DNA of 64,000 nt from Buttiauxella gaviniae ATCC 51604 (GCF_001654835.1 NZ_LXEP01000006.1:1-64000), one strand, 5' to 3'; positions 44,126 through 54,702 are shown, numbered from the stretch's first letter. The notes: a model not told the origin generated them from the letters alone. Made by a program: numbers and translations.

Positions 44126-45122
44126 AATCCACCCGCAAATAGCCCCGCGCACTAAACGGCCCTTCCGCCGGTTTGTTCCCTGTCACGCTTACCGGCCAGG
44201 CCCGAATCCCCACTTGCGCCGCAGCTGCATCGTCAAGACGGAAATTGATTTTGCTACCCAAATTGTTAGGAATAAATGGCGTTCCGCTGCTATCGGCGAC
44301 GATAAACCCGAGATCGTTATTATTTGAAACCATCATATTACCGGACGCCTTCTCTGCCTCCACCCGCAGAGAAAGATAGGCCTGCGCCGCCACATTGGTG
44401 CATTTAATAGCGATGGTTTTAGTTTGCGGCGTCACACCTTGCGGTCGATTCCCGGCTCCGGCCTGGCTAAATAGCGCGGCACCAATGTCGCCAAAATCAA
44501 ATTCAACGATTTGCCCGGCGTTGATTTCACAGCTTTGCGGCACTTCAATTTTGCCGCTGTAGCTAATGGTATAAACCGGAGTGGTGAGTGGGTCGGTGTT
44601 CCGCGTCGTGACATATACCGTAAACATGGTCTGCCGTGGAATCGGCACCATATTGATAAAGCGCCGTGTCACTTTGAGTTTAAAAACCAGCTTCGAATCC
44701 TGAACCGGAAACGGCTGCTGTTTGGACACATTGTTGTGGGTTCCCATCTGAATATAGTTGCGTGGCGGATAAAATTGACCGGCGTAGCTGTCTGTGATGC
44801 TCATCGCCCCTTCGAGATAATCATTGAGCTTGATGTACTGGTAACCGCCAATCACTTCTTGCACCGGCAAGGTACTCACGTAACTGCGCATCGTGGTGTT
44901 GCCGGTGGTTCCTTGCGGGCAAGTGGCATTGACACCGATCCAACCCGACTTTTCTGCAAGGGTGATGATTTGCCCGACGTTATTGTTTGCGCTGGTGAAT
45001 ACGTCAGACAGATCGTAAAAAATATCCGCTGGCACACCATTGGTGTTTTGGCAGACTGTGGCAAACGCCGGGAGCGCACATATCCACAGCGCCCCCCCTG
45101 CTAAAGATGTCATCAATTTCAT
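44118..45122 (-). CDS. fimH: FimH, tip adhesin
   Basis: 334 residues from ATG 45122, behind AGGGA (Salmonella FimH 335). After the signal peptide, FATVCQNTNGVPADIFYDLSDVF is the start of the lectin domain; the pilin domain ends ARGYLRVDYD. Similarity by eye to Salmonella FimH is high through the pilin half (for instance AGAGNRPQGVTPQTKTIAIK, split). It should bind mannosylated receptors, though lectin residues can differ between genera. Confidence 0.92.
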   Translation of the reverse strand: MKLMTSLAGGALWICALPAFATVCQNTNGVPADIFYDLSDVFTSANNNVGQIITLAEKSGWIGVNATCPQGTTGNTTMRSYVSTLPVQEVIGGYQYIKLNDYLEGAMSITDSYAGQFYPPRNYIQMGTHNNVSKQQPFPVQDSKLVFKLKVTRRFINMVPIPRQTMFTVYVTTRNTDPLTTPVYTISYSGKIEVPQSCEINAGQIVEFDFGDIGAALFSQAGAGNRPQGVTPQTKTIAIKCTNVAAQAYLSLRVEAEKASGNMMVSNNNDLGFIVADSSGTPFIPNNLGSKINFRLDDAAAAQVGIRAWPVSVTGNKPAEGPFSARGYLRVDYD

Positions 45123-45139
45123 AAACAGATCCCTGAATC

Positions 45140-47707
45140 CTATGAACAGGTCGCACTCGCCACGACGATCGCCTGAGTCAGGCTTTCTGGCGGTAATGTA
45201 AATGGTGCGAAACACTGTGATCCTTTACCCTCGCCCCACTGAATCAGCAGTTTTCCCTGGAGTGGCAAGCCGCTGAGGTAAATTTGCCCGTCATCACCAA
45301 CCATACTGGTGATGCCCGTGGTTTCTTCGCGCACCACAGAGCCGAACGGTACCGCTCGCCCACCACGGGTTACGGTGATGATTGTCCGCACGCCCACACG
45401 CGCCTTAAATTCCGCACGCACCAATGCGCCTTCCGTTGGCACCACGCTGCTGACGTTGTTTTCAATGTCGGTGTGGTTGTCCATGGTGTTGGTATCGAGA
45501 GCGATACGGTTGTGGCGATATACCGTGGCGTAAGGCATCACCGCGTAACCGCGCCAGTCAGTTTTCACCCCGGTCTGGTTTTCGACGCCAACCCCGCTGG
45601 CTCCCGGCGCTTTTATTAACACGTTGGTGTCACCAAGCGGCTGGCTAAACGTGATGCCATCTGCGTGACCCACCACGCCGCCAGAAGCCTGCCAGTTGTA
45701 GTCATGTTGGTCGCGGTCGTAGTTGTAGCCAAGCCCCAATGTGCCGTAGGTAGCCTGCCAGTTAGCCGTGGCACTTCCGCTGTATCCGTTAGTGTCGCTG
45801 TGGCCTTGAGTGACGCTGTAATTGAGGTTTCGGTCTTCAAGTAATGTTCCGCCGATACCTGTTTGCACGGTAGCATCGCCATCTGAGTTGTTACTGGCAG
45901 CAAAAGTGGCGTAAGCGTGATCGATGGTGCTGGTGCGCGAATAGCCATGCCCCAGCAAGGTGCTAAATGGCACCGAAAGGTTAAAGGCCATAATGCGATC
46001 GCTATCGGCGATCCCGACGGATTTGCTCCACGACATCGAAAGTGAGTAGCTGATCCCGCGCCAGCCGCTGGCATATCCGGCCTGATACCATGTGTTGTTC
46101 TGGCTGGTTTCCCAGTAAGTTTGCTGGCTGCCTGAAACATAGAGTGACCCGTAATCACCCAGTGATTGAGAAACGTTGATTTGAAATCGCCCGCGCTTGC
46201 TGTAACGCAAGTTGTGGTAGCTCTGCACAACCGGCTCATCTTTGCGTCCACCATCCGCTTCGTCGGCGTATTCGTAGCCTTCGATATTTTTGTATGCCAC
46301 CTCATCGAGCGTATAAAAACCACGCGTGGAATAGCGATAGCCCAACAACTGGAAGTTAGTGCCGTAACCGCTGAGGGATTTGGCGTACAGGAATCGTAGC
46401 GACTGACCTTGATGCTCGCTGTCATCTGCAAGTCGGCTGCGAGCGTGGGTAACATCCATTGAAAGCGCGCCCCACTCCCCGAGGTTTTTCCCGGCTCCCA
46501 GCGCCACAGCGGTGTAGTCTTCGGCAAGCTGAGTGCCGCCATAGGCGGTAAAACCGTAGGGTAAACCCGCAATCAGCGTGACCTGGGTGAAGAATGGCGT
46601 ATCCTGCTGGTCGCTTCCGCTACGGAAATCCCCGGTCACCAGATCGAATTTCAGCCGCCCTTCCCGTTGCAATAACGGGACGGTGGAATAAGGCACGGTG
46701 TATTTTTGCTGAGTACCATCTTTTTCTTCGAGAGTGACCTCCAGGTCGCCGCTGGAAGAGGTGGGATTGAGGTCACTGATGGTAAATGCACCCGGTGAAA
46801 CGTAGCTTTGGTAAATCACAAAACTGTTCTGGCGAATGGTGATTTTGGCGTGGGTACGCGCGATACCGCGTACCGTTGGCGCGTAACCTTGCAGGCTGTC
46901 GGGGTACATACTGTCAGCCGAATAGAGCCGCGCCCCGCGAAATCCGAGACTGTCGAACACATCGCTACCTGTGTTGCTGTCACCTAATACCAGCTCGCTT
47001 TTGAGTGGAATAATCGTCCGTTGCGCATAGGTGCTGATGTTGTTCCAGCTGTTAGTGTGGTAGCCATCTGCGCGAGTGTAGTTCCAGGCACCGCTGTTAC
47101 GCAGCCGCCATGCTCCGTAGTTCAGGCCACTTTGCAGGCTTAAATAATAGTTATCGTCGTCGCTGCCATGGTTGCCGGTAAAGCTGTAGTTGAGGAGCGC
47201 TGCCGGAACCCCTTCGTCCCACTCCTGCGGCGGTATATAGCCCCGGGCGCTGTTAAGCAGCGATGCCTGCGGCAAGCTGATATCCAGGCGTAGTTTGGCA
47301 AAATCAAAATTTGTCTCGGAATCAGGGATCAGCACCGCGAGCGGTACACATTCCCCGGACTTAAACTTCGCAAGCGCCGGATAAGCCAGCATGTTCAGTC
47401 CCAGCCGCTTCAACCAGTCAGTGTCAAGGCACGGTACCAGGCCGCTCGATTTTGCTTTTCCGCCACTGACGTCGCTGGCAATAAAACGGAGATCCTGGGT
47501 CGAGATAAATTCATCGTTACGCCAGATGTCCACGCGATAGACACCAGGTGCCTGATGGCTGCCTTTTTCAAAACGCGATAAATCCGCCATTGCGGCATCT
47601 TCTGCCGACAAAAACCCTGGGTTAAAGTAGCTTTCCCCGGAGCTGATTACCGGCCATAGCGCGGCCATTATCATCGCCGCAAGCGGGGTGACTGACTTGT
47701 TGATCAT
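45140..47707 (-). CDS. fimD: FimD, outer-membrane usher
   Basis: 855 residues (Salmonella FimD 870). Signal peptide, N-terminal chaperone-binding domain ([22 protein letters not shown]), 24-strand barrel region with plug ([20 protein letters not shown], split) and C-terminal domains ending [12 protein letters not shown]. It receives chaperone-subunit complexes and threads the fibre outwards. 17 bp before fimH. Confidence 0.95.
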   Translation of the reverse strand: MINKSVTPLAAMIMAALWPVISSGESYFNPGFLSAEDAAMADLSRFEKGSHQAPGVYRVDIWRNDEFISTQDLRFIASDVSGGKAKSSGLVPCLDTDWLKRLGLNMLAYPALAKFKSGECVPLAVLIPDSETNFDFAKLRLDISLPQASLLNSARGYIPPQEWDEGVPAALLNYSFTGNHGSDDDNYYLSLQSGLNYGAWRLRNSGAWNYTRADGYHTNSWNNISTYAQRTIIPLKSELVLGDSNTGSDVFDSLGFRGARLYSADSMYPDSLQGYAPTVRGIARTHAKITIRQNSFVIYQSYVSPGAFTISDLNPTSSSGDLEVTLEEKDGTQQKYTVPYSTVPLLQREGRLKFDLVTGDFRSGSDQQDTPFFTQVTLIAGLPYGFTAYGGTQLAEDYTAVALGAGKNLGEWGALSMDVTHARSRLADDSEHQGQSLRFLYAKSLSGYGTNFQLLGYRYSTRGFYTLDEVAYKNIEGYEYADEADGGRKDEPVVQSYHNLRYSKRGRFQINVSQSLGDYGSLYVSGSQQTYWETSQNNTWYQAGYASGWRGISYSLSMSWSKSVGIADSDRIMAFNLSVPFSTLLGHGYSRTSTIDHAYATFAASNNSDGDATVQTGIGGTLLEDRNLNYSVTQGHSDTNGYSGSATANWQATYGTLGLGYNYDRDQHDYNWQASGGVVGHADGITFSQPLGDTNVLIKAPGASGVGVENQTGVKTDWRGYAVMPYATVYRHNRIALDTNTMDNHTDIENNVSSVVPTEGALVRAEFKARVGVRTIITVTRGGRAVPFGSVVREETTGITSMVGDDGQIYLSGLPLQGKLLIQWGEGKGSQCFAPFTLPPESLTQAIVVASATCS

Positions 47708-47741
47708 CTGCCAGATATCCTTGTTGCACAGATTACCTGCA

Positions 47742-48437
47742 TTACAGCATTACGCCCGCTTGCACAGGCGTCACCGCACCATAGTCATTGACGGTCTGGA
47801 AGGAGATAGCACCTTTTAGCGCGGTCGAAACCACCACGTGCGACACGCTTTTTGGCGCGACCATGGTATTAGCCAGTTTCTCGTTGCCAATTTTAAGATT
47901 GACCGTGCTGACGTAATACGGTGAAGGATTGTGAATACTCAGTTGCTCGCCGTTGCGGCTAAAGCGCAGTTGTTTCAGCGCCTCTTCTGGCTGCATTTGC
48001 AGGTTTTTAGGGCGCACAAACAGCTTGATGCGCGACAAAATCGCCAGTTGCAGTACGTTGCTGCCTTCGAGATTATTTTTATCGACCGAAGGAATCGCTT
48101 TCACGTTCATCCAGAAAATAGTTTCGCGGTCTGTTGGCAACGCTGGCCCGGCGTAAATAATACGCAGTGTGTTTTCGCTCGAGGGCTCACTAACAAAAAG
48201 TGGAGGCGTGACAATAAAACTTTTATCTCTGGCACCTGCACTATTTTCAATCCACGAGTTCACCAGAAAGCGTTCTTTGCTATCGCTATTATTAATTGAG
48301 AGCGAAGTTTGTTTTGCCTCGGCAGGATAAATAACCCGTGTCGCACCCAATGCAACGCCTCCGGCAGCTTGCGTATTAAAGCACAGCATTAACAGGCACA
48401 GCATTATGGCCGAGCATTGTTTAAATAAAGTCGTCAT
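47742..48437 (-). CDS. fimC: FimC, periplasmic chaperone
   Basis: 231 residues (Salmonella 230). Signal peptide with a [11 protein letters not shown] end, then the PapD-type pattern [24 protein letters not shown] and the subunit-binding strand region [16 protein letters not shown]. It completes the pilin fold until transfer to the usher. It directly follows a hairpin downstream of fimA; no fimI lies between. Confidence 0.95.
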   Translation of the reverse strand: MTTLFKQCSAIMLCLLMLCFNTQAAGGVALGATRVIYPAEAKQTSLSINNSDSKERFLVNSWIENSAGARDKSFIVTPPLFVSEPSSENTLRIIYAGPALPTDRETIFWMNVKAIPSVDKNNLEGSNVLQLAILSRIKLFVRPKNLQMQPEEALKQLRFSRNGEQLSIHNPSPYYVSTVNLKIGNEKLANTMVAPKSVSHVVVSTALKGAISFQTVNDYGAVTPVQAGVML

Positions 48438-48512
48438 TACACGGCACCATCATTATTACTATTATTAAAATCTTTAATTCAGAAATAATGAATTTCTGTT
48501 CGTCAATAAAAG

Positions 48513-48532
48513 AAGCCTCATTTCTGAGGCTT
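48513..48532 (-). terminator. Attenuating terminator between fimA and fimC
   Basis: Minus strand: AAGCCTCA GAAA TGAGGCTT followed by CTTTTATT. Eight-bp stem and U-rich tail, 23 bp after the fimA stop. It would let only part of transcription into fimC-fimD-fimH-fimF, giving the usual excess of major pilin. Confidence 0.8.
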
Positions 48533-48554
48533 GCGTTATCCCTACAAAATTTGA

Positions 48555-49106
48555 TTATTCGTATTTCATTACAAATGTCGCATCAGCGTTGGCCTGGCCT
48601 GCTGTTGCGATGGCTGCGGTAGATTTATAGCGCGCGGTGAACGGCAGGGTGTTCGTCCCGTCAATCAGTGTCTGCGCGGTGGAGAAGACAGTACCATCCG
48701 GGGTCAACACTTTCGATTTGCTATCGAGGATTTCGATACCGACGCCACCTGCCGTGGTGCTGTTGTCACCCGAGTTAATCGCCAGAAGCGTAGGGTCGGT
48801 GCCATCAGTCTGGCCTGAGAATGAGACAGAAGCCAGGGTGGAGACTGTGGTATCGCAATCGTTAAGCACGATGGTGAATGGGATCTGCGCGGAGGTGTCA
48901 CCCACTTTAGTAAACTCCGCCGTACGGTATTGGCCCAATTTCACCGTTTGATCGGAAGACTGCGTGCTCACCGCACAGGCCGCATTCACCAGTTCACCTT
49001 TAAAGTGAACCGTACCGCCATTTACAGTCACTACATCGGCCTGTGCTGCACCGCTCACTAATGCAATACCTGCAACCAATGAGGACGCAATTTTGCTGAA
49101 TTTCAT
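48555..49106 (-). CDS. fimA: FimA, major type 1 fimbrial subunit
   Basis: 183 residues (Salmonella FimA 185). Signal peptide [22 protein letters not shown], then [21 protein letters not shown] with its disulphide partner in LNDCDTTV, and the C-terminal [13 protein letters not shown] beta-zipper. It polymerises into the rod. RBS AAAGGAAT before ATG. Confidence 0.95.
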   Translation of the reverse strand: MKFSKIASSLVAGIALVSGAAQADVVTVNGGTVHFKGELVNAACAVSTQSSDQTVKLGQYRTAEFTKVGDTSAQIPFTIVLNDCDTTVSTLASVSFSGQTDGTDPTLLAINSGDNSTTAGGVGIEILDSKSKVLTPDGTVFSTAQTLIDGTNTLPFTARYKSTAAIATAGQANADATFVMKYE

Positions 49107-49532
49107 CGAGATTCCTTTAATTATTTAATTACCCTTATTGAATAATGCATCCTTCATTATTCCAGTGAATAACCGGGGCCATAGATAGTCCATCCCCTCC
49201 CCTCAATCCTTAAGGAGATATTTATTTATCGTCATCAATGAAGTCTAAATTAATATTTAAAACACCATCTCTTCGACGATGAGTAATTTAAGTCAAATAA
49301 ACATTTAATAACATGTAACAAACCTTTATCTTGCCTCAGTAATGTCCTATTAACTTCTAAGATATCGACCAACGACTTCAGGATGGATGAGTGATGCTGA
49401 CGAAGAAGCACCATGAAGGGTGACGCTGGGTGAATGAAACAGATAAAACCTGGTATACTCAGCGCCAATTCAAGATATTCTTAGTAAATTCTTTTTAAGC
49501 CGCTAATTTATTGATTCACTGGATCTGTCCTG
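49107..49532. promoter_or_regulatory. Divergent promoter region of fimA and the mechanosensitive channel gene
   Basis: 426 bp, AT-rich on the fimA side. No 9-bp flanking inverted repeats or recombinase gene of the E. coli fimS type are visible, in line with Salmonella-type control through FimZ rather than phase switching. An extended -10, TGGTATACT (49451-49459), lies 74 bp before the channel ATG. No FimZ site could be placed by eye. Confidence 0.55.
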
Positions 49533-51956
49533 ATGATACCCAAAATGTTAAAAATGCCGCTGCTGCTGGCATTGTTGTCTTGTTTAATGGTGATGTCTTT
49601 CCCGTCTCATGCGGATGACCCTACTGGGCAAACAGCCAGTGAAGAGCCGGTTAAGATCAATGCCAGCACGGTAATTCCCGCGTTGCAAAAGCGCCTGGAT
49701 TCACTTAAGCAGCGAGTGTCCACGGCAAAAACCGATAAACAATTCACCAGCCTAAATGACGATTCGCAAAAATTGGTGAGTGAAGCCGATAAGCTCGCCG
49801 TTGCACTGGCACCGCAATTAACTCAGGTTCAGGCACAGTTGGATGTTCTTGGACCGGCACCGGCACCAGGTGCACTGGCCGAAACACCGCAAGTTGTAAG
49901 CCAACGCAAACAACTGAACAACAGTAAAACTTTGCTCACCACACAAATCGAGCAAACCAAAGCCATTGCAGTTGCCGCGCAAAACCTCTCTTCGCAAATC
50001 TCTGGATTGCGCCGCGATGCGCTGAAAACACAAATTGCCCTGAATACCGGCAGTATTCTTGGCGAAAAATTCTGGTCACCCGTATTCGAACCCAACGACA
50101 AAGACGCTGTACGCTTCGGTGAATTTGGCGCTCAGATTAGTGATGCCTGGGCCGAGGCCTGGAGCGATGAATGGCGAATAGGTTCGGGTATCTATCTGTT
50201 ACTGGCGCTGGGGATTGGGGTATTTGGTCGTTTCGGGCTGGATAAACCAATGAACTGGATTCTGCCTCGCTGGCTGCCGCAAGGCCGTTTTCGCCGCAGT
50301 TTCCTTGCCTGTTTCACAACCTTGAGTACTACGCTAACGCTGGGTATCAGCATACAATTGCTGTGTTATACCTTCACGCGCCTGCCTGATACCTCACCAT
50401 GGGTTAATGAGTTTGCCGGACAACTGGTCGAGCTGACCTATTTTTCCGCGGTGATTGCCGGTCTTGGCATCGCATTGCTATCTAATAGTCACCCTTCCTG
50501 GCGTCTGCCGGGTATTGCCGACCCGCTGGCAAAAACGTTGGCGTCATTCCCGATTTTACTGGCAGCCTTCATATTTATCTTCGGTATCATCGAGCAGTTG
50601 AACTCGCTGGTTGGAGCGAGTATTGATGCCACGTTATTTGGTAATGGTCTGGCCGCTTTGCTAGTTGCGCTCAATTGCCTGATCGCACCTGTTCGTGTCA
50701 ACCGGATACGCAGGCAAATGCGTGCTGAAGGCGAGCAAACAGAAGCGCGTTCAACCGTTGCGGGTCTTATTCACCTCATCATCAGCCTCACCGCTTTGGT
50801 TATCTTGCTGGCGCTGTTGATTGGCTACATTCCACTGGCCCGTTTCGTCACCTTTGAATTGTTGTGGATTGGCCTGGTGGTTTGCAGCCTGTATCTGCTG
50901 ATTCACTTCGTGGTGGACTTGTGTGAAGCAGTATTCTCCCCGTCAACCCACAGCGGGAAAATTCTTAAAAGCACGCTAAGTCTCAACGACCGCCATCTGT
51001 CGCTTGCCGCGACTCTGTTCTCAGCGGTTGGGAAGACATCACTGCTGGTAATGGCAGCAGTCGCTTTGCTTAACGGTACCTTCGGCACTACGACGCCAAT
51101 GGAGTTACTGACTAAAATCGCTGATATGTGGGGTGGTAAAGGCCTCGAAGGGATGAACATCATCCCGGCACATGCACTTAATGCGGTGTTGTGTCTGGTG
51201 GTGGGTTGGTATGTTCTGCGCTCTACTCGTCGCTGGCTGGATAACGATTTCCTGCCAAAAACCAATATGGACCGCGGCCTGCGTGCTTCGCTGGTAACGC
51301 TGTTCACCAACGTCGGTTACGTGCTGATTATCATGCTCACGTTGTCGATGCTCGGTATTGAATGGAACAAACTGGCCTGGATAGTCAGCGCCCTGTCGGT
51401 TGGTATCGGTTTTGGCTTGCAGGAAATTGTGAAGAACTTTATTTCCGGCTTGATTCTGTTGACCGAGCGTCCGGTAAAGGTGGGCGATCTGGTTAGTATC
51501 AGCGGGGTTGAGGGTGATATTCGGCGTATCAACGTACGTGCCACAGAGATTCAATTAGGTGACAAATCAACGGTAATTGTGCCGAACTCGCAGCTAATTT
51601 CGCAAAACGTGCGTAATGCTACGATGGGGAATGCACAAGGTGTGGCAACTATATCTCTGACTTTCCCATTGGATATCGACCCTGAGCAAGTCCGTAATTT
51701 ACTGCTCGAAGCGTATAACCTGCATGAATCGATTCTGGAAAACCCTCAGCCCTCAGTCAGCTTTAAAGAACTGGGGCCAACCGGGATTGTGCTGAGTGTT
51801 ACCGGTTATGTGAATAGCCCGCGAATGGTCAGCTCAACGCGCAGTGACCTGCTTTATGAGATCCTCAAAATGCTGCGCGCGGCAGGCATTAGCCTTAGCC
51901 AGACACAAACGATGATCCTTGAACAGCCGACAACTAAGGCTGTAATAGAGGAATAA
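49533..51956 (+). CDS. MscS-family mechanosensitive channel with DUF3772-type periplasmic domain
   Basis: 807 residues. Signal peptide ending in SFPSHADD; a periplasmic helical domain (residues 30-200, LQKRLDSLKQRVSTAKTDKQ); about ten membrane helices (215-610); then the MscS pore and beta domain, ALSVGIGFGLQEIVKNFISG and LTERPVKVGDLVSI. MscS relatives open under osmotic downshock to release solutes. It resembles large MscS relatives of the MscK/MscM class in design but is shorter, and its N-domain is of a distinct type. Confidence 0.85.
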   Translation: MIPKMLKMPLLLALLSCLMVMSFPSHADDPTGQTASEEPVKINASTVIPALQKRLDSLKQRVSTAKTDKQFTSLNDDSQKLVSEADKLAVALAPQLTQVQAQLDVLGPAPAPGALAETPQVVSQRKQLNNSKTLLTTQIEQTKAIAVAAQNLSSQISGLRRDALKTQIALNTGSILGEKFWSPVFEPNDKDAVRFGEFGAQISDAWAEAWSDEWRIGSGIYLLLALGIGVFGRFGLDKPMNWILPRWLPQGRFRRSFLACFTTLSTTLTLGISIQLLCYTFTRLPDTSPWVNEFAGQLVELTYFSAVIAGLGIALLSNSHPSWRLPGIADPLAKTLASFPILLAAFIFIFGIIEQLNSLVGASIDATLFGNGLAALLVALNCLIAPVRVNRIRRQMRAEGEQTEARSTVAGLIHLIISLTALVILLALLIGYIPLARFVTFELLWIGLVVCSLYLLIHFVVDLCEAVFSPSTHSGKILKSTLSLNDRHLSLAATLFSAVGKTSLLVMAAVALLNGTFGTTTPMELLTKIADMWGGKGLEGMNIIPAHALNAVLCLVVGWYVLRSTRRWLDNDFLPKTNMDRGLRASLVTLFTNVGYVLIIMLTLSMLGIEWNKLAWIVSALSVGIGFGLQEIVKNFISGLILLTERPVKVGDLVSISGVEGDIRRINVRATEIQLGDKSTVIVPNSQLISQNVRNATMGNAQGVATISLTFPLDIDPEQVRNLLLEAYNLHESILENPQPSVSFKELGPTGIVLSVTGYVNSPRMVSSTRSDLLYEILKMLRAAGISLSQTQTMILEQPTTKAVIEE

Positions 51957-52192
51957 TCAACAAAGCCACTGGCCGTCCATGCGCCAGTGGCTTTCGAATG
52001 TAAGAGTCAAAACACCTCTCATTGGCCAATCATTATTTTTAAGAATACTTACCGAAAACACATTCATGAAATTGATTTATATCAACAACTGCTAACGTAC
52101 TGGGCAGCATTATCTCGCCACGAAAATACATTCCACTTCTTAAACTTTCCCAATGGGTAATAATTAAGAAGATCTAATTTATAAGAGAGTTA

Positions 52193-52684
52193 ATGATGAG
52201 CAAATTCAACGTAGCAGTAGCAGCCCTGGTGGGCGGAATGTTGTTGTCTCCTGCAGCGATGGCACTCGATTTGGCCAACGGTAGCTGGAAAGGCGCAGGT
52301 GATTCAGTAAAAGTCGTGGTTAACAATAAAGCCGTGACAATTAACGGTAAAAAAGCGACCCGAACCATTAACAATCCTGATTTCGCAGAGTGGAAAGGCG
52401 CTGGCTACACCCTGAGCTTCACCCGTAGCGGTGATGAAATGAGTGGCGAATGGTCTGCACCGCATAAACATGGCGCACTGCAACAAGTCAACAGCACCAG
52501 TACCTCAAGTGCGAAGAAACTCGAGAAAAAAGATCTGATGGACTTAACTACCAGCCAGGTAGAAGCAAAACTTAAAGCTGCAGGCTGGAAAGAAGTGTAC
52601 CCGTATACCGAATACACCCTGAACGGCCAGCGCGTGAAGATTCAATACCGCGCCGATCACGCTAACTCAGTCATTTTTCAGTAA
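52193..52684 (+). CDS. Small exported protein of unknown function
   Basis: 163 residues (162 if the second ATG at 52196 is used, which lies better for AAGAGAG). Signal peptide FNVAVAALVGGMLLSPAAMA, cleavage near residue 25. The mature part begins with a strand-like domain (LDLANGSWKGAGDSVKVVVNNKAVTINGKKATR, split; two WKGAG motifs at about 30 and 65), a Ser/Thr linker (NSTSTSSAKK), then a helical end (LTTSQVEAKLKAAGWKEVYPYTEYTLNGQ). I do not recognise a family. No Cys, so no disulphides. Single-gene unit between the channel and the CstA-family gene. Confidence 0.75.
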   Translation: MMSKFNVAVAALVGGMLLSPAAMALDLANGSWKGAGDSVKVVVNNKAVTINGKKATRTINNPDFAEWKGAGYTLSFTRSGDEMSGEWSAPHKHGALQQVNSTSTSSAKKLEKKDLMDLTTSQVEAKLKAAGWKEVYPYTEYTLNGQRVKIQYRADHANSVIFQ

Positions 52685-52685
52685 G

Positions 52686-52713
52686 TAAAAAGGCCGGTCA
52701 GGGATGACCAGCC
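52686..52713. terminator. Terminator between the exported-protein gene and the CstA-family gene
   Basis: AAAAA GGCCGGTCA GGGA TGACCAGCC: nine-bp stem with one G-T-type mismatch. On the minus strand the stem is followed by TTTTT, so it ends the CstA-family transcript 14 bp after its stop; it also lies directly after the exported-protein gene. Confidence 0.8.
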
Positions 52714-52726
52714 TCAACTTTAACTA

Positions 52727-54544
52727 TCAGGAAAGCAACTCAATAGGTTCTGAATTCCCGCGAGCGCGCCACAGCACGACCCAGCGTTGAATCGATGCCA
52801 CCATAATCACCAACCCCAACAGCACCATCACAATTGAAATCGTCCCATTGAAAATGTTGAAGCCTTTGGCTGCACTATTGAAGTAGACGTTTTTCACCAT
52901 CCAGTAAGCCGCGTAGTTTACCGTCACATACAGATAAGACAGTGGCACCAGGCAGGTCAGCACGTACCAGCGTTTTTCTGACATACGCAGAATAATGGTT
53001 GCGCCAATCATCAGACCAATTGAAGCCATTAGCTGGTTAGAAACACCAAACAATGCCCACACTGAGTTGATATCGCCCGAGTTCAGCAAATAGCCCCACA
53101 AGACGCAAGCGACGATGCTGCAACCAATTGCACCCGGCATCCAGTTAGTGCGTTTGAGTGGTGGCCAAATATCACCGAGGAAATCTTGCAGCAAGTAGCG
53201 TGCAACGCGAGTACCGGAGTCTACGGCTGTCAGAATAAATACTGCTTCAAACATCACTACAAACTGGAAGAAGTAGGATGCCAGATGGCTGAACCACGGA
53301 ATACGCGTAAAGATATCGGCCATACCGACGGCAAGTGTTACAGCCCCACCAGTACGCCCATAAAGGTCAAGACCGATAGATTCGCTAAGCTGCGGCAAAT
53401 TCACCACGTCCATACCAAGGCCAGCAAATACTTCGCGCGAGGAGTTAATGGCAAAGTAGTCAGCAGGATGCAAAGAGGTGGCAGCGATAAGCGCCATCAC
53501 GCCGACTACACATTCCGCAAGCATCGCACCGAAAGCAACGGGCAGAATATCGTTCCATTTGTCGATTTGCTTAGGTGTGGTACCGGAACCGATGAATGCA
53601 TGGAAACCGGAAATCGCGCCGCAGGCGATGGTGATAGAAATAAACGGCCATACCGGACCTGCCAGTACTGGGCCATTACCATGGATGAACTGCGTCACCG
53701 CCGGGAACTGAATTTCCGGGTTAATGAACACCACACCAACGACCAGCGCACCGAACACGCCGATTTTCATAAAGCTTGAGAGATAACCACGTGGTGTCAG
53801 CAGCATCCAGACAGGCAGCGCGGTAGCAAAGAATGCATAGAATGGCAGGACCAGACTCACTGTTGAGGCACGTAAACTCAACCACTCGCCAAATGAAGAT
53901 TCCTGAATGTATGGGCCAATCACCACGCAGGCGAAGATAACAATAATCCCAACCCAGGTCGCACCGCGCATACTGCCGGTATAACGCTCCCAGAGCCCGA
54001 CGCAAATCGCTACAGGGATAGTCATAAACACAGCGAACGTGCCCCATGGGTTACGTTCGAGTGCATGCACCACCACCATCGACAAACCAGCCATGGTAAT
54101 GGTAATGATAAATAGCATAGCAAGACCGGTACACCAGCCAGCCACCGGACCAAGTTCCGCTTTTGCCACTTCTGAGAGTGACTTCCCGCGGTGTTTCATC
54201 GAGGCGAAAAGCACTACGGTGTCGTGCACTGCGCCCCCCACCACACATCCGATAAGCAGCCATAAGAAGCTTGGCAGATAACCGTATTGTGCCGCCAGGA
54301 CAGGGCCTACTAACGGCCCTGCTGCCGCGATTGCGGCAAAGTGACTGCCGAAGTTAACCCATTTTTTTGTCGGGACGTAGTCTTTGCCGTCCTCAAGAAT
54401 ATGTGACGGTGTGATTTCTGAGTCATCTGCATTCAACACTTTACGGACGAAAAACACCCCGTAAAGGCGATAGCAGATGGTAAGAATGCACAGGGTCGCG
54501 ATAACAAATGTTAGTGCGTGTTGCATAACCCACTCCAGAGCCAA
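52727..54544 (-). CDS. CstA-family transporter, probable pyruvate (BtsT-type) symporter
   Basis: 605 residues with about sixteen membrane spans. CstA-family motifs: HILEDGKDYVPTKKWVNFGSHFAAIAAAGPLVGP (split, residues 48-80) and FIGSGTTPKQIDKW and DSGTRVARYLLQDFLG. E. coli CstA and BtsT are about 700 and 716 residues, so this is a shorter form, mainly through loss of C-terminal length. BtsT takes up pyruvate with protons. The direct repeats at 54606-54654 upstream match the BtsR operator, and btsSR lie 8 kb away, so I infer control by BtsSR and a pyruvate or peptide role. Confidence 0.85.
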   Translation of the reverse strand: MALEWVMQHALTFVIATLCILTICYRLYGVFFVRKVLNADDSEITPSHILEDGKDYVPTKKWVNFGSHFAAIAAAGPLVGPVLAAQYGYLPSFLWLLIGCVVGGAVHDTVVLFASMKHRGKSLSEVAKAELGPVAGWCTGLAMLFIITITMAGLSMVVVHALERNPWGTFAVFMTIPVAICVGLWERYTGSMRGATWVGIIVIFACVVIGPYIQESSFGEWLSLRASTVSLVLPFYAFFATALPVWMLLTPRGYLSSFMKIGVFGALVVGVVFINPEIQFPAVTQFIHGNGPVLAGPVWPFISITIACGAISGFHAFIGSGTTPKQIDKWNDILPVAFGAMLAECVVGVMALIAATSLHPADYFAINSSREVFAGLGMDVVNLPQLSESIGLDLYGRTGGAVTLAVGMADIFTRIPWFSHLASYFFQFVVMFEAVFILTAVDSGTRVARYLLQDFLGDIWPPLKRTNWMPGAIGCSIVACVLWGYLLNSGDINSVWALFGVSNQLMASIGLMIGATIILRMSEKRWYVLTCLVPLSYLYVTVNYAAYWMVKNVYFNSAAKGFNIFNGTISIVMVLLGLVIMVASIQRWVVLWRARGNSEPIELLS

Positions 54545-54605
54545 AGATAAAAAGTTCAGGGCTATGCTGGCATGGGTTGGGATTGCAATAAGCGGGAGTT
54601 TTGGT

Positions 54606-54654
54606 GAGCGGTTGTATTAGTGTGTGAGCGGTTAGAAATGGGGGGGTGAGTGGT
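54606..54654 (-). promoter_or_regulatory. BtsR-type operator: ACCGCTC-N13-ACCGCTC plus a third ACCACTC
   Basis: On the minus strand ACCGCTC occurs at 54612-54606 and 54632-54626, separated by exactly 13 bp, and ACCACTC at 54654-54648. The E. coli BtsR (YehT) site upstream of btsT is a direct repeat of ACC(G/A)CT(C/T) with a 13-bp spacer. The proximal repeat lies 62-68 bp before the CstA-family ATG, a normal activator distance. Confidence 0.85.
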
Positions 54655-54702
54655 ATTTCGTTCACCCTGGTGTGCGTTTCCTATGGCGGAGCGGTGATTT
54701 TA

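Noticed and set aside
45616-46572. 318-codon minus-strand frame within fimD
   Set aside because: It overlaps the usher gene on the same strand in another frame and has a low-complexity Thr/Pro composition with no start signal.
49107-49532. fimS-type invertible switch before fimA
   Set aside because: No pair of 9-bp or longer inverted repeats bounding a ~300-bp segment and no FimB/FimE-type recombinase gene in the window.
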